Positions 19,783-31,602 of a stretch of DNA of 64,000 nt are shown here, piece after piece; positions within the stretch are counted from its first letter, which is position 1; each line of letters starts with the position of its first letter. Location of the stretch: the NCBI RefSeq assembly GCF_017744135.1, contig NZ_JAGHQU010000007.1:124001-188000 (forward strand), given 5' to 3'. The translations under genes and the position numbers were made by a program. This DNA is from Endozoicomonas sp. G2_2 (GTDB taxonomy: Bacteria > Pseudomonadota > Gammaproteobacteria > Nevskiales > Salinisphaeraceae). The notes under the pieces are model-generated. The model was not told where the DNA came from. It saw only the letters and a program-made list of their open reading frames with translations, and searched no databases.

Positions 19783-20376
19783 ATGAACGTCAGCGAAGTC
19801 ACCGACCCGGTAGGCCATCTTGCCGAGTGGATCGAATCCGCCCGCCGACGCGGCGAGAGCGATGCGCATGCCGCCACGCTTGCCACCGTCGACCCTGCCT
19901 TCGTCCGCCCGAGCGTTCGTACCGTCTATGTACAGATCGACGGCGATGCGCTGGTGTTCTTCGTCAACACGCGCAGCGGCAAGGGTCAGCAGCTGCGCTG
20001 GCACCCGCATGCCGCACTGTGTTTTTTCTGGCGTGGTCTGCAGCAACAGGTGAATGTCGAGGGCGTCGTCGATCTCCTCGACGACGAAGCGGCTGACCGG
20101 CTTTGGGCCCAGCGATCACATGAAAGCACGCTGGTCGCGCGCAGCTCTGAGCAGCACGCCGTCTTTGGCGATCTCGATGCGTTTCACGCGCGGCTGGAAC
20201 AGGAGCACGACACCTACAGCTTTCACCGCGCGCCGCGGCCCGACAACTGGCTCGGCTACCGGCTGTCGCCGACCCGGCTCGAATTCTGGGCGACCGGCTG
20301 GCACCGGGCGCGGCCGCGCTATCTTTTCGAGCGCGCCCCCGGCGGCGGCTGGCAAAGCGCCGTACAGGAACCCTGA
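19783..20376 (+). CDS. PdxH-like pyridoxamine 5'-phosphate oxidase family protein
   Basis: The 197-residue protein follows PdxH over its whole length: RTVYVQIDGDALVFFVNTRS, KGQQLRWHPHAALCFFW, RQV-like QQQVNVEG and the C-terminal NWLGYRLSPTRLEFW. PdxH uses FMN to oxidise pyridoxine or pyridoxamine phosphate to PLP. Here the segment that carries the substrate-binding Arg and His in E. coli (RLHDR) reads HRARPR, so the His is gone, and the protein is about 20 residues shorter than PdxH. It may therefore act on another substrate. The FNR box upstream suggests control by oxygen. It stands alone between ssb and two stress-protein genes. Confidence 0.75.
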   Translation: MNVSEVTDPVGHLAEWIESARRRGESDAHAATLATVDPAFVRPSVRTVYVQIDGDALVFFVNTRSGKGQQLRWHPHAALCFFWRGLQQQVNVEGVVDLLDDEAADRLWAQRSHESTLVARSSEQHAVFGDLDAFHARLEQEHDTYSFHRAPRPDNWLGYRLSPTRLEFWATGWHRARPRYLFERAPGGGWQSAVQEP

Positions 20377-20435
20377 GTTCGGTACCGGCGTCCGGCGGGC
20401 ATTCCAACGCAAAACCGCCGGCGCCGCGGCCCGGT

Positions 20436-20882
20436 CTAACCTGTCCACGCCCAACCGCCAGCGGCACGCAGCACCAGCACCGAGCAGGGCGCGCGTCGCA
20501 GTACGCGATCAGCCACGCCGCCGAGCAGGATGTCGCTCGCCTTCGGGTCGTGCGAGGCGATCACGATCAGCCCGGCGCCGTGCTCGACCGCCCGGCGCAC
20601 GATCGTGGGGGCAACCGGGCCGACTACGGCTTCGCTGTGCCATTCGATCTCTTCGGGCATGTCGATCCGCGCGATCTCCCCGAGCTGTTCGGCGGCCTGC
20701 TTGCGGCTATCGTCGATAAAGTTGCGCGGCACATACGGCCAGGCCGCCAGTTCGTTCGGTACCACGGTCAGCAAATGCAGTACCGCATCTCGGGTTCTGG
20801 CAATGGCGCCGATCGCCGGGAAGATGAGGTCGAAAGAGGCCTCGTGGGCCAAGTCTATCGGGACAAGGATATGATTCTTCAT
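20436..20882 (-). CDS. Universal stress protein (UspA family), copy 1
   Basis: A 148-residue single-domain Usp. It begins MKNHILVPIDLAHEASFD, the usual beta-1 strand and D-containing loop, and ends with ASDILLGGVADRVLRRAPCSVLVLR. The GX2GX9GS-type ATP motif appears as a variant (SHDPKASDILLGGVADRVL), lacking the final serine, so nucleotide binding is uncertain. It lies 107 bases downstream of a second Usp gene on the same strand, with a GC-rich hairpin between; they probably form one transcript started from the FNR-box region next to fnr. Confidence 0.88.
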   Translation of the reverse strand: MKNHILVPIDLAHEASFDLIFPAIGAIARTRDAVLHLLTVVPNELAAWPYVPRNFIDDSRKQAAEQLGEIARIDMPEEIEWHSEAVVGPVAPTIVRRAVEHGAGLIVIASHDPKASDILLGGVADRVLRRAPCSVLVLRAAGGWAWTG

Positions 20883-20950
20883 GACGTCTCCACCGTACTG
20901 CGGGCCGGCACGGGGTCTGTCGGCCGGCTCGATTTCGAAATGACGAATGT

Positions 20951-20978
20951 GCCCGGCGCCGTTTTCGGGGCGCCGGGC
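20951..20978 (-). other. Perfect hairpin between the two usp genes
   Basis: GCCCGGCGCC and GGCGCCGGGC form a ten-base perfect stem with an eight-base loop in the 107-base gap between the two Usp genes. No T-run follows on the minus strand, so it looks like an RNA-stabilising or partial-termination hairpin. Confidence 0.5.
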
Positions 20979-20989
20979 GTGTCACGCTG

Positions 20990-21478
20990 CTAGGCGGCGC
21001 TGGCATCGCGGCTGACATCGCCCTGCGGCGGCTTGTCGCTCTTGCCGGGGTCTTTCTGGCGTACGACAAGCACCGAATGCCGGGCATGCTTGACCACTTG
21101 GGCAGCGATGCTGCCCAGCAGTACGTCCCAGAACACCGGGTTGTGCGAGGCCATCACGATCAGGTCGGCCTCGAAATGATCGGCCCGGCGCACGATTGTG
21201 CGCCCGACCGGGCCGATGCGAACGTCCGTTTCCCAGTCCTGAGCGTCGCCGATCTGGCCACGGGCGATTCGTTCCAGCTGGTTGCGTGCGCTGGTGCCGA
21301 GTTTTTTCAGGTATTCGGTCTCGACATAGGGGAAGTCACCGGCATCGATTTCCGGGATCACCGTCAGCAGTATGACGCGTGCCTTCTCCGTGCCAGCCAC
21401 GCGCTTGACCGCGGCGAACACGCTGTCGATGACGAGTTCCTGGTTCAGATCCAGGGGTACGAGAATCGTCTGGGTCAT
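20990..21478 (-). CDS. Universal stress protein (UspA family), copy 2
   Basis: A 162-residue Usp that begins MTQTILVPLDLNQELVID and has MASHNPVFWDVLLGSIAAQVVKHARHSVLVVR, close to the ATP-binding consensus (G-S present). A short charged tail follows. The ribosome-binding site is strong (GGAGGAG before the ATG). The FNR box at 21535-21548 lies 57 bases before its start codon, so oxygen-dependent expression is likely; Usp genes are classical Fnr/Anr targets in Pseudomonas and fnr-uspE are neighbours in E. coli. It shares about a third of its sequence pattern with the adjacent copy, so an old duplication is likely. Confidence 0.9.
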   Translation of the reverse strand: MTQTILVPLDLNQELVIDSVFAAVKRVAGTEKARVILLTVIPEIDAGDFPYVETEYLKKLGTSARNQLERIARGQIGDAQDWETDVRIGPVGRTIVRRADHFEADLIVMASHNPVFWDVLLGSIAAQVVKHARHSVLVVRQKDPGKSDKPPQGDVSRDASAA

Positions 21479-21534
21479 GTCTGTCTCCTCCTTGGGCTTC
21501 GCTGCCAGTTTCCATGGCTGCCGAGGCCAACGGC

Positions 21535-21548
21535 TTGACCCAGATCAA
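21535..21548 (+). promoter_or_regulatory. FNR box in the usp-fnr divergent region
   Basis: TTGACCCAGATCAA fits TTGAT-N4-ATCAA at 9 of 10 fixed positions. It is 57 bases before the usp start (minus strand) and 118 bases before the fnr start (plus strand). It can serve as an activator site for usp and as an autoregulatory site for fnr. Confidence 0.75.
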
Positions 21549-21665
21549 TTCCCGTATGCTGCATGTTGCCGTCAGACCTGCATGAAAACCCGGCCGCGAT
21601 TGGCTACTCTGAAGCGGTGGGGGCAAACGGCCGGACCTGACCGCATTATTTGGAGAAGAGCCGCC

Positions 21666-22412
21666 ATGGTTGCGTCGTCGCGTCAGCTCGAACAGCTCAG
21701 CGAGACCTGCAGTCACTGCTCGCTGCGTTATCTGTGCCTGCCGTATGGCTTGAGCGTTACGGATGTCGGCCGGCTGGAGGCGCTGGTGCGCCCCGGCGAG
21801 CCGTTGGAGCTGGGCGACGAATTGTTCGCACAGGGCGACGATCTACAAAACATCCATGCCATCCGTGATGGGTCGATGAAGACCGTCGTGGTGGATGCCG
21901 ATGGCTTTGAGCAGATCCTCGGCTTCTACTACCCGGGTGATCTGCTCGGTCTGGACGGCTTTGCCGATCAGCGCCACCACTGCACCGCCATCGCGCTCGA
22001 GCCCACCACGGTCTGTCGTATACCCGTCGACCGTCTTGATGCGCTGGTCGACGAATTGCCGAGCCTGCGTCATCAGCTCATGCGGCTCATGAGCCAGGCT
22101 CTCTCCGACGAAGAGCAACTGCTGCTCACGCTCGGGCGCAAGAACAGCGAGGGTCGGGTCACCAGCCTGCTGCTCACGCTCAGCCGCCGCCTCGCGTTGC
22201 GCGGGTTGGCCGGCGATCGCGTGCCGTTGAGTATGAAGCGCAACGAGATGGCCAATTTTCTGTCTATGCGCCTGGAAACGGTCAGCCGTGTTTTCACCAA
22301 GCTCCAGCGCGATCACGTCATCAAGGTCGCGCCCGGCGAAGTCGAAATCCTGGATATGGGCGCGCTGCGCGAACGTTCCGGGCAGGGCGCCTGGGTCGCA
22401 GATCAGTCCTGA
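21666..22412 (+). CDS. fnr: Fnr/Anr-type oxygen-sensing transcriptional regulator
   Basis: A 248-residue Crp/Fnr regulator. Cys15, Cys18 and Cys24 have exactly the C-x2-C-x5-C spacing of E. coli FNR, and Cys117 (TTVCRIPVD) corresponds to FNR Cys122, so a [4Fe-4S] cluster that breaks down in oxygen is expected. The cAMP-type beta-roll follows, then the helix-turn-helix SMKRNEMANFLSMRLETVSRVF; the E--SR residues that read TTGAT are kept. The ATG at 21666 has GGAGAAGAG upstream; the frame is open further but the cysteine domain starts here. Two FNR boxes occur within 2 kb. Confidence 0.93.
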   Translation: MVASSRQLEQLSETCSHCSLRYLCLPYGLSVTDVGRLEALVRPGEPLELGDELFAQGDDLQNIHAIRDGSMKTVVVDADGFEQILGFYYPGDLLGLDGFADQRHHCTAIALEPTTVCRIPVDRLDALVDELPSLRHQLMRLMSQALSDEEQLLLTLGRKNSEGRVTSLLLTLSRRLALRGLAGDRVPLSMKRNEMANFLSMRLETVSRVFTKLQRDHVIKVAPGEVEILDMGALRERSGQGAWVADQS

Positions 22413-22451
22413 GCCTGCCTCGGTGGGTGCGGCGCGATCGTTCGCGCCACG

Positions 22452-23444
22452 CTATCGCGCCAGTGGCGGCATCGGTAGACGCGCGGAGAGATATTTGTCG
22501 TCTGGCAGAGCGAAACGCACGGTCAGGCTGTTGTGATCGGCCATACCGCGCTCGGCCTCCTGCCCGACGGTGCCCGGCTCGACGACCTGCAGGCCGCGGT
22601 AATAGACATGATCCAGCGCATGGCCGCCGCCGAAGATGGATTGCGTACGCCCGGCCGGCGCCTCGCCGAAGACCGGTTGCAGGTCGTGGCGCGCCGCGAA
22701 CCGGTCGACCTGCGCCTGACGCTTTTGGTTGCGGGTGTTCAGGTCGCCGGCCAGGATTACCGGTCCGGCATGGGCGGCGATACGCGCACCGATCGCGGCC
22801 AGCTGATCGCCCACATCGCCCGTGCCCAGCCACTCGAAATTCAGCAGATGGGCGTTGATCACCAGCAGTCTCGGGCCGGCGTCGTCGACGGACCGCGGGC
22901 TCCCGCGCAGCGCGAAGGTGCTGGCTTGGGCGGTCTTGGGCGTGATGCCGAATTCGCGGTGGCGGCTGCGCAGCGGCATCACGGCCAGCGGCTGGACACG
23001 CGAGGCGGTGAGCACGCCGGTAGCGGTATCGGGCCCGCAGCCCAGCAGCCGGGATTCAAAGCCTACCGCCAGCGACCAGCCATAGCCGCGTTCGCGCAGC
23101 AGATCGATCAACGGGTCTACCGAGGGCCCGCCGTTATCGGTGGCATTCGAGTCGGCCGCGCACGCTTCTTGGAACAGAAGCAGATCGGCGCTGCTTAGGC
23201 GCGCCCGAAGCGCGGCATCGCTATCCAGGCTAGCCCAGTTGTCGCCGTTGCCTTTCTCGACATTCCAGCTGACCAGCGTGATTGAACGCGCATCCAATGC
23301 GCCATCGGGGTAGCCGGTGTCTTGCACCAAACGGGTCGTGGGCACCGTGGTACAGCCCGCCAGGCCAGCCAGGAGTAGCGCCGCGCAAATCCGGCGCGCG
23401 GACGATATGGTTCGCCGGCGCGGCGACACGGCGGCAACAGTCAT
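22452..23444 (-). CDS. Endonuclease/exonuclease/phosphatase-family lipoprotein
   Basis: A 330-residue predicted lipoprotein: the N-terminal signal ends in LLLAGLAGC, followed by an EEP-fold domain. EEP motifs seen are SWNVEKGNGDNWASL (metal-binding Asn), LLLFQEAC (catalytic Glu), INAHLLNF, LAGDLNTRN (catalytic Asp/Asn) and the C-terminal LDHVYYRGL and ADHNSLTV (Asp-His). All active-site residues are therefore present. The family includes DNA nucleases, phosphodiesterases and sphingomyelinase-like enzymes, and the substrate cannot be told. The long frame extends 70 codons upstream; the start at 23444 puts the signal peptide at the N terminus. It is divergent from miaB. Confidence 0.85.
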   Translation of the reverse strand: MTVAAVSPRRRTISSARRICAALLLAGLAGCTTVPTTRLVQDTGYPDGALDARSITLVSWNVEKGNGDNWASLDSDAALRARLSSADLLLFQEACAADSNATDNGGPSVDPLIDLLRERGYGWSLAVGFESRLLGCGPDTATGVLTASRVQPLAVMPLRSRHREFGITPKTAQASTFALRGSPRSVDDAGPRLLVINAHLLNFEWLGTGDVGDQLAAIGARIAAHAGPVILAGDLNTRNQKRQAQVDRFAARHDLQPVFGEAPAGRTQSIFGGGHALDHVYYRGLQVVEPGTVGQEAERGMADHNSLTVRFALPDDKYLSARLPMPPLAR

Positions 23445-23743
23445 GATCGGGCGGCGCTTTCGAAAACGCGTTGGGGTTGCCAGGGTATGGAGTAGTGCAC
23501 GCAAAACAAAGTTGCAGATTCCACCGGCACTGTATCGCAACGCCTTTGGCGCCGGGTATTTGCCGTGGTTTGCGCCTTTCGGCAAAGCGGCGCCGCGCGT
23601 CGATTTAAGGATAGGGCTGGCGCGGCGCTCGTTATCAATTCGGTGGATCGGCATGCGTTCGCGGCTCGAAAGGCGCCAGGTTTTGTAGTGTGGGTTACAC
23701 TATCTGGCTTGCTTGAATGGGCCCGACAGGGCACGAATCGGTC

Positions 23744-25126
23744 ATGACCAGCGCGACCCAACCCAAAGTCTTCGTTCAGACCTGGGGCTGCCAGATGAAC
23801 GAGTACGATTCGGCCAAGATGGTGGAAGTGCTGCGCAAGCAGCGCGGCGCCGAGCGCGTGAATACGCCGGAAGAAGCCGACGTCATTTTGCTGAATACCT
23901 GCTCGGTGCGCGAGAAAGCGGCCGAAAAGGTGTTTTCCCAGCTCGGCCGCTGGCGCGAGCTCAAGCTCGAACGGCCCGAAATCGTGATCGGCGTGGGTGG
24001 CTGTGTCGCCTCGCAGGAAGGCCATGCGATCCGCGAGCGCGCGCCGTTCGTGGACATGGTGTTCGGCCCGCAGACGCTGCACCGGCTGCCGGAGATGCTC
24101 GACGCCGTACAGGACAATGGCGCCGGCATCGTCGATATCGCTTTCCCGGAAATCGACAAGTTCGACCACATGCCGCCGGCGAAAGCCGAGGGTGCGACCG
24201 CGTTCGTGTCGATCATGGAAGGCTGCTCCAAGTACTGCAGCTTTTGTGTCGTGCCCTACACGCGCGGCGAGGAAATCTCGCGGCCCTTTGACGATGTGAT
24301 CCTCGAAGTCGCCGAGCTGGCCGAGCAGGGCGTGAAGGAAATCACGCTTTTGGGGCAGAACGTCAACGGCTATCGCGGGCCGATGGAAGACGGCTCGGTC
24401 TGCGATCTGGCGATGCTGGTCGAGTTCGTGGCCGAGATCGAGGGCATCGAGCGTATCCGCTACACCACCAGCCATCCGCTGGAATTCTCGGACGCGCTGA
24501 TCGAGGCCTATGCCCGGGTGCCCAAGCTCGCCAACTATCTGCATCTGCCGGTGCAGTCCGGTTCGGATGCCGTGCTGGCCGATATGAAGCGTGGCTACAC
24601 GGCGGACCACTTCCGCGAGCGGATCGCGAAGCTGCGCGAGGTGCGTCCGGACATCAGCCTGTCGACCGATATCATCGTCGGCCATCCGGGCGAGGGCGCC
24701 GAGGAATTCGAGCAGACCATGCAGCTGGTCGAGGATATCGGCTTCGACGCGGCCTTTTCCTTCGTCTACAGCAAGCGTCCGGGTACGCCGGCCGCCGACA
24801 TGGCCGACGAGACCCCGCGTGACGAGAAGAAAGCGCGTCTCGCGCGGCTGCAGAAGCGCATCGGCGACTTCAACCGGCAATACATGCAGGGCATGGTTGG
24901 TACGACCCAGCGCGTGCTCGTGGAGCGCGAATCCAAGCGCGGCGGTGGCCAGATGGCCGGCCGTACCGATTCCAACCGCTGGGTGAACTTCGACGGTCAC
25001 CCGCGCATGGTCGGGCATTTCATCGAGGTCGAAGTCACTGAAGCGCTCGACAATTCGCTGCGCGGCCGCGTGGCCGTGATCGAACCCCAGCCGGCCACGC
25101 CCGAGCTCGCCACCGCGGCGGGCTGA
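23744..25126 (+). CDS. miaB: tRNA-2-methylthio-N6-dimethylallyladenosine synthase MiaB
   Basis: MiaB is a radical-SAM methylthiotransferase that adds the 2-methylthio group to i6A37 of tRNAs reading UNN codons. The 460-residue protein has the N-terminal UPF0004 domain with cluster cysteines ([25 protein letters not shown]), the radical SAM triad C161-x3-C165-x2-C168 in [13 protein letters not shown], and the C-terminal TRAM domain. The ATG at 23744 leads directly into [15 protein letters not shown]; one nine codons upstream is possible. It heads the conserved miaB-phoH-ybeY-corC-lnt run. Confidence 0.96.
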   Translation: MTSATQPKVFVQTWGCQMNEYDSAKMVEVLRKQRGAERVNTPEEADVILLNTCSVREKAAEKVFSQLGRWRELKLERPEIVIGVGGCVASQEGHAIRERAPFVDMVFGPQTLHRLPEMLDAVQDNGAGIVDIAFPEIDKFDHMPPAKAEGATAFVSIMEGCSKYCSFCVVPYTRGEEISRPFDDVILEVAELAEQGVKEITLLGQNVNGYRGPMEDGSVCDLAMLVEFVAEIEGIERIRYTTSHPLEFSDALIEAYARVPKLANYLHLPVQSGSDAVLADMKRGYTADHFRERIAKLREVRPDISLSTDIIVGHPGEGAEEFEQTMQLVEDIGFDAAFSFVYSKRPGTPAADMADETPRDEKKARLARLQKRIGDFNRQYMQGMVGTTQRVLVERESKRGGGQMAGRTDSNRWVNFDGHPRMVGHFIEVEVTEALDNSLRGRVAVIEPQPATPELATAAG

Positions 25127-25155
25127 TTGGGCAGCCGCCAACCTGACGAGTCATC

Positions 25156-26136
25156 TTGAGCGAAAACATCCGCAAGACCCTCGAACTCACGCCGCCGGAT
25201 ACCGATCGTCTCGCCCATCTGTGCGGGCCACAGGACGAACACCTGCGCCTGATCGAACGCACGCTGGACGTGCATGTGCACAATCGGGGGCATCTGTTTC
25301 AGGTCGAAGGCGGCGAGGCGGCGGCCGAGGCCGCGATCGATACCCTCAACGAGCTGTATGCCGCAACGGCGGCCGGCGCGATCGACCCGGAGCGCGTGCA
25401 TATCGTCGCGCGTACCGCCGAGCGCGAGCGTGGCGGCGACACCGAGGACAAGTCCCCGCGCGACGTGGTGATCAAGACGCGCCTCGGTCTGGTGCGCGGT
25501 CGTGGTCCCAGCCAGCGGCGCTATCTGGCGAATCTGGCCGACAACGATCTGAACTTCGGCATCGGCCCGGCCGGGACCGGCAAGACCTATCTCGCCGTGG
25601 CCGCGGCGGTGGACGCCCTGGAATCCGAGCGTGTGCGGCGCCTGCTGCTGGTGCGTCCGGCGGTCGAAGCCGGCGAGCGCCTGGGCTTTCTGCCCGGTGA
25701 TCTGGCCCAGAAGATCGATCCGTACCTGCGACCGCTATACGACGCACTCTACGAGATGCTCGGCTTCGACCGGGTGAGCCGGCTGATCGAGCGCAACGTG
25801 ATTGAGATCGCGCCGCTGGCCTACATGCGCGGGCGTACGCTCAACGAGGCCTTCATCATCCTCGACGAGGCCCAGAACACGACCGTCGAGCAGATGAAGA
25901 TGTTTCTCACCCGTATCGGTTTCGGGTCGACCGCCGTCGTGACCGGCGACATGACCCAGATCGACCTGCCGGTGGCCAAGAAATCCGGCCTGCGCCACGC
26001 CGTGCGGCTGCTGCAGGATATCGAAGGCATCAGCGTGACCCGGTTCTCGGCGCGCGATGTGGTGCGCCATCCGCTGGTCCAGCGCATCGTTCAGGCCTAC
26101 GATCGCGAGAGCGAAGCCGAACAGAGCGGTCATTAG
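25156..26136 (+). CDS. ybeZ: PhoH-family ATPase (YbeZ)
   Basis: A 326-residue PhoH-like P-loop ATPase with an N-terminal KH-like segment. Walker A is [11 protein letters not shown], the family stretch [20 protein letters not shown] follows, and Walker B is [11 protein letters not shown]. It starts with TTG ([14 protein letters not shown]). In E. coli YbeZ binds the RNase YbeY and acts in rRNA maturation; ybeY follows here after six bases, in line with a working pair. Length is normal for YbeZ. Confidence 0.93.
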   Translation: MSENIRKTLELTPPDTDRLAHLCGPQDEHLRLIERTLDVHVHNRGHLFQVEGGEAAAEAAIDTLNELYAATAAGAIDPERVHIVARTAERERGGDTEDKSPRDVVIKTRLGLVRGRGPSQRRYLANLADNDLNFGIGPAGTGKTYLAVAAAVDALESERVRRLLLVRPAVEAGERLGFLPGDLAQKIDPYLRPLYDALYEMLGFDRVSRLIERNVIEIAPLAYMRGRTLNEAFIILDEAQNTTVEQMKMFLTRIGFGSTAVVTGDMTQIDLPVAKKSGLRHAVRLLQDIEGISVTRFSARDVVRHPLVQRIVQAYDRESEAEQSGH

Positions 26137-26142
26137 TCCAGC

Positions 26143-26613
26143 GTGAACGTCGAACTCGCCCTCGAGTGCGCGCCCGGTGTTGCATCGGTCGAGACGGCCG
26201 CTCTCGAGACGGCCGCGATCGCGGCCCTGCGCGGCGCGGGACAGGATAGCGAGCCGGTCTACGAGATCGCCGTGCGGCTGGTCGACGTGGCCGAGTCGGC
26301 CCGGTTGAACGGCCATTATCGCGACAGGCCCCATGCGACCAACGTGCTGTCGTTCCCTGCGGGTGCTGAGTTGCCCGGTCTTGTGGTGCTCGGCGATCTC
26401 GTGATCTGCATGCCGGTGATCGAACGCGAAGCCGACGCGCAGCACAAGTCGGTGGACGCGCATCTGTGCCACATGGTCGTGCACGGCGTTCTGCACTTGC
26501 TCGGCTACGATCACATCGGCGACGATGAAGCCGATACCATGGAAACGCTGGAGCGTCGGATCATGGCCGAGCTCGGTCACGACGATCCGTATCGCGCACG
26601 CGCGCACGACTGA
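26143..26613 (+). CDS. ybeY: Endoribonuclease YbeY
   Basis: YbeY is a zinc-dependent RNase needed for 16S rRNA 3'-end processing and ribosome quality control. The 156-residue protein has the H-x3-H-x5-H motif in [19 protein letters not shown] and the conserved NVLSFPAG segment. The start is GTG at 26143, six bases after the phoH stop, so translation is probably coupled. Length is typical. Confidence 0.95.
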   Translation: MNVELALECAPGVASVETAALETAAIAALRGAGQDSEPVYEIAVRLVDVAESARLNGHYRDRPHATNVLSFPAGAELPGLVVLGDLVICMPVIEREADAQHKSVDAHLCHMVVHGVLHLLGYDHIGDDEADTMETLERRIMAELGHDDPYRARAHD

Positions 26614-26685
26614 CACCGCAGGCCGCAGGGCCAAGTCCAAAACCAGAATCAACGACGGGAGGGCGCGGCTGCGGCCGCACACGCA

Positions 26686-27543
26686 ATGAGCGACGACGAC
26701 AGCGACCAGAACCGAAACAGCGGAAACTGGCTGCGACAGATCGGCATGAGCCTCGCCGGCCCGCCGCGTGATCGTGATGAACTGGTGACGGTGCTCAAGG
26801 AGGCCCAGGAGAACGGCCTGCTCGATATCGACGCGCTCTGGATGATGCAGGGCGTGCTCAAGGTGTCCGAGCAGCAGGTGCGCGACATCATGATCCCGCG
26901 TTCGCAGATGGTCGTGGTCGAATCCGACGCGGCCGCGGTCGACGTGCTGTCCAGTGCGATTGAATCAGGCCATTCGCGTTTTCCCGTGATCGGCGAATCG
27001 CGCGACGAGGTCGTCGGCATTCTGCTGGCCAAGGACATGCTGCAGCTGGCCGAGTCCGGCAATGACGGCGACCACTTCGAACTCGGCTCGGTGCTGCGCC
27101 CGGCGGTCTATGTCCCTGAATCCAAGCGCGTGAACGTGCTGCTCAAGGAGTTCAAGGCCTCGCGCAACCACATGGCGGTCGTGGTCGACGAATACGGCGG
27201 TGTGGCCGGCCTGGTGACCATCGAGGACGCGCTCGAGCAGATCGTGGGCGACATCGACGACGAATACGACCAGGCCGAGGGCGCGAACATCCTGCGACAG
27301 GAGAAGAATCGCTTTCTCATCCGCAGTCTCACGCCGGTCGAGGAGTTCAACGAGTACTTCGACACCGAATTCTCGGACGAGGACTTCGACACCATCGGCG
27401 GGCTGGTCGTGCACGAGTTCGGGCATATGCCCAAGCGCGGCGAGACGACCATCATCGATCGTTTCCAGTTCAACGTGCAGCGCGCAGATTCGCGGCGTAT
27501 CCATCTGTTTCAGATGACGATCCTGCCGGAGGCTTCCGAGTAG
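26686..27543 (+). CDS. corC: CorC/YbeX family CBS-domain protein
   Basis: CorC/YbeX proteins have been linked to magnesium/cobalt efflux and to ribosome maturation. The 285-residue protein has two CBS domains (starting at VRDIMIPRSQMVVV and at LRPAVYVPESKRVNVLL) and a C-terminal transporter-associated domain (FDTIGGLVVHEFGHMPKRGE). It lacks membrane segments. The lnt start codon lies three bases after the stop. The order ybeZ-ybeY-corC-lnt is the same as in E. coli. Confidence 0.94.
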   Translation: MSDDDSDQNRNSGNWLRQIGMSLAGPPRDRDELVTVLKEAQENGLLDIDALWMMQGVLKVSEQQVRDIMIPRSQMVVVESDAAAVDVLSSAIESGHSRFPVIGESRDEVVGILLAKDMLQLAESGNDGDHFELGSVLRPAVYVPESKRVNVLLKEFKASRNHMAVVVDEYGGVAGLVTIEDALEQIVGDIDDEYDQAEGANILRQEKNRFLIRSLTPVEEFNEYFDTEFSDEDFDTIGGLVVHEFGHMPKRGETTIIDRFQFNVQRADSRRIHLFQMTILPEASE

Positions 27544-27546
27544 GGC

Positions 27547-29076
27547 ATGGGCGTCGCGCGCCTGGCCCGCATTTTCGGTCTCGACGTCCTGGCCCCCGCC
27601 CTTCTGGGGGCGGCGGCCACCCTCGGCTTTGCGCCGTTTGGCTATTACGGGCTGACCTTCCTCGCGCTCGTCGGTCTCATAGCGCTGTGGTGGCCGGCGA
27701 CAACGCGCCGTGGCGCGTGGCGCGGCTTCGTGTTCGGGCTGGCGCATTTCGGCACCGGCATCTACTGGACCTTCGTGTCCACCTACTACTACGGCGGCGC
27801 GCCGCTGCCGATGGCCATCGGGCTGGTCTGTCTTCTGACCGTCTATATGGCGTTGTATCCGGCATTCGTCGGGGCGCTGGCCGGATTCACGCGGCGCCTG
27901 CCGCGCTCGGTCTGGGCGCTCGCGATCCTTCCCGGCGCCTGGCTGCTGGCCGAACTGGTGCGCAGCTGGGTGATGACCGGCTTTCCCTGGCTGTCGCTCG
28001 GCTATTCGCTCATCGATGCCCCGGTCACCTCGCTCGCGCCGCTTGGCGGCGTGTATTTTCTCGGCGTGCTGATGATGATCGGCGCGTCCACGGTGGTGTT
28101 GCTGTTTGCCGGTTCGTTGTTCGCGCGTGCCTTGGCGGTGGCGATCATCGCGTTGACGCCGCTGGGGCTGTGGTACACGCCCCCGGCCATGGAATGGACC
28201 CGGCCCGCGGGGGCGCCGATCAGCGTCGATGTGGTGCAGGGCAACTTCGCCCAGTCGATCAAGTGGCAGCGCGACACCTTCGCGACCACGCTCAATCGCT
28301 ATCGCGCGCTCACCGAACGCTCCAACGCCGATCTCGTGGTCTGGCCGGAGGTCGCGATCCCCGCGCCGGCAAACAGGGTCCAGGCTTATCTGTCCGATAT
28401 CCGCAAGCTGGCCGGCGACCGCGACCAGACAGTGCTGGCCGGCGTGCTCGTGCACGAATCCGACGATGCGCCGTATTACAACGCGGTGCTCGCGCTCGGC
28501 GCGGGCGAGGGGCGCTATTACAAGCGTCATCTCGTGCCGTTCGGCGAGTATTTTCCGGTGCCGGATTTCATCAAGAGCTGGCTCGACGGCATCGACATGC
28601 GCTACAGCGACTTCGGTTTCGGTGCCGACGACCAGCCGCTGATCGATGTCGACGGCGTGAAAGTGGGGCTGTCGATCTGTTTCGAGGATGCGTTCGGCTA
28701 CGAAATCGCCAAGGCGCTGCCGGCCGCCGGTCTGCTGGTCAATGTCACCAACGACGGCTGGTTTGCGGGCACCACGGCCGCGGCCCAGCATCTGGAAATC
28801 GCGCGCATGCGCGCACTCGAGGCCGGGCGGCCCATGCTGCGAGCCGCCAATACCGGCATTTCGGCGATCATCGACTACGACGGCCGGGTACGAGAACGTA
28901 CGCCCGAATTCACGGTGGCCAATATCGAATCCCGTGTGCAGCCACGTGAGGGCCTCACCCCGTATATGCGCATCGGTGACGGGCCACTGTGGATTGCCGG
29001 TTTCCTGCTGACCGGGCTGGGGCTGCTGGCGGGGTTCGTGCAGCGCCGGCGTCGTCCCGTGCGCAAGGCCGACTAG
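27547..29076 (+). CDS. lnt: Apolipoprotein N-acyltransferase
   Basis: Lnt adds the third acyl chain to the N-terminal cysteine of lipoproteins in the inner membrane. The 509-residue protein has six to seven N-terminal membrane helices, a periplasmic nitrilase-like domain with catalytic E268 (WPEVAIP), K326 (YYKRHLVPFGEYFP) and C378 (LSICFEDAFG), and a last membrane helix. Positions are within about ten residues of those in E. coli Lnt. Its substrates in this window would include BamD, LptE, RlpA and the EEP lipoprotein. Confidence 0.96.
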   Translation: MGVARLARIFGLDVLAPALLGAAATLGFAPFGYYGLTFLALVGLIALWWPATTRRGAWRGFVFGLAHFGTGIYWTFVSTYYYGGAPLPMAIGLVCLLTVYMALYPAFVGALAGFTRRLPRSVWALAILPGAWLLAELVRSWVMTGFPWLSLGYSLIDAPVTSLAPLGGVYFLGVLMMIGASTVVLLFAGSLFARALAVAIIALTPLGLWYTPPAMEWTRPAGAPISVDVVQGNFAQSIKWQRDTFATTLNRYRALTERSNADLVVWPEVAIPAPANRVQAYLSDIRKLAGDRDQTVLAGVLVHESDDAPYYNAVLALGAGEGRYYKRHLVPFGEYFPVPDFIKSWLDGIDMRYSDFGFGADDQPLIDVDGVKVGLSICFEDAFGYEIAKALPAAGLLVNVTNDGWFAGTTAAAQHLEIARMRALEAGRPMLRAANTGISAIIDYDGRVRERTPEFTVANIESRVQPREGLTPYMRIGDGPLWIAGFLLTGLGLLAGFVQRRRRPVRKAD

Positions 29077-29149
29077 CCGCCGGTGCTGATGCGTAGCGGC
29101 ATGCGACGCAGTACACTTGCCGGCTGTTTTTGCCGCTGACGATTCATAG

Positions 29150-31594
<2,445 letters not shown>

Positions 31595-31602
31595 ATCGCG
31601 CT

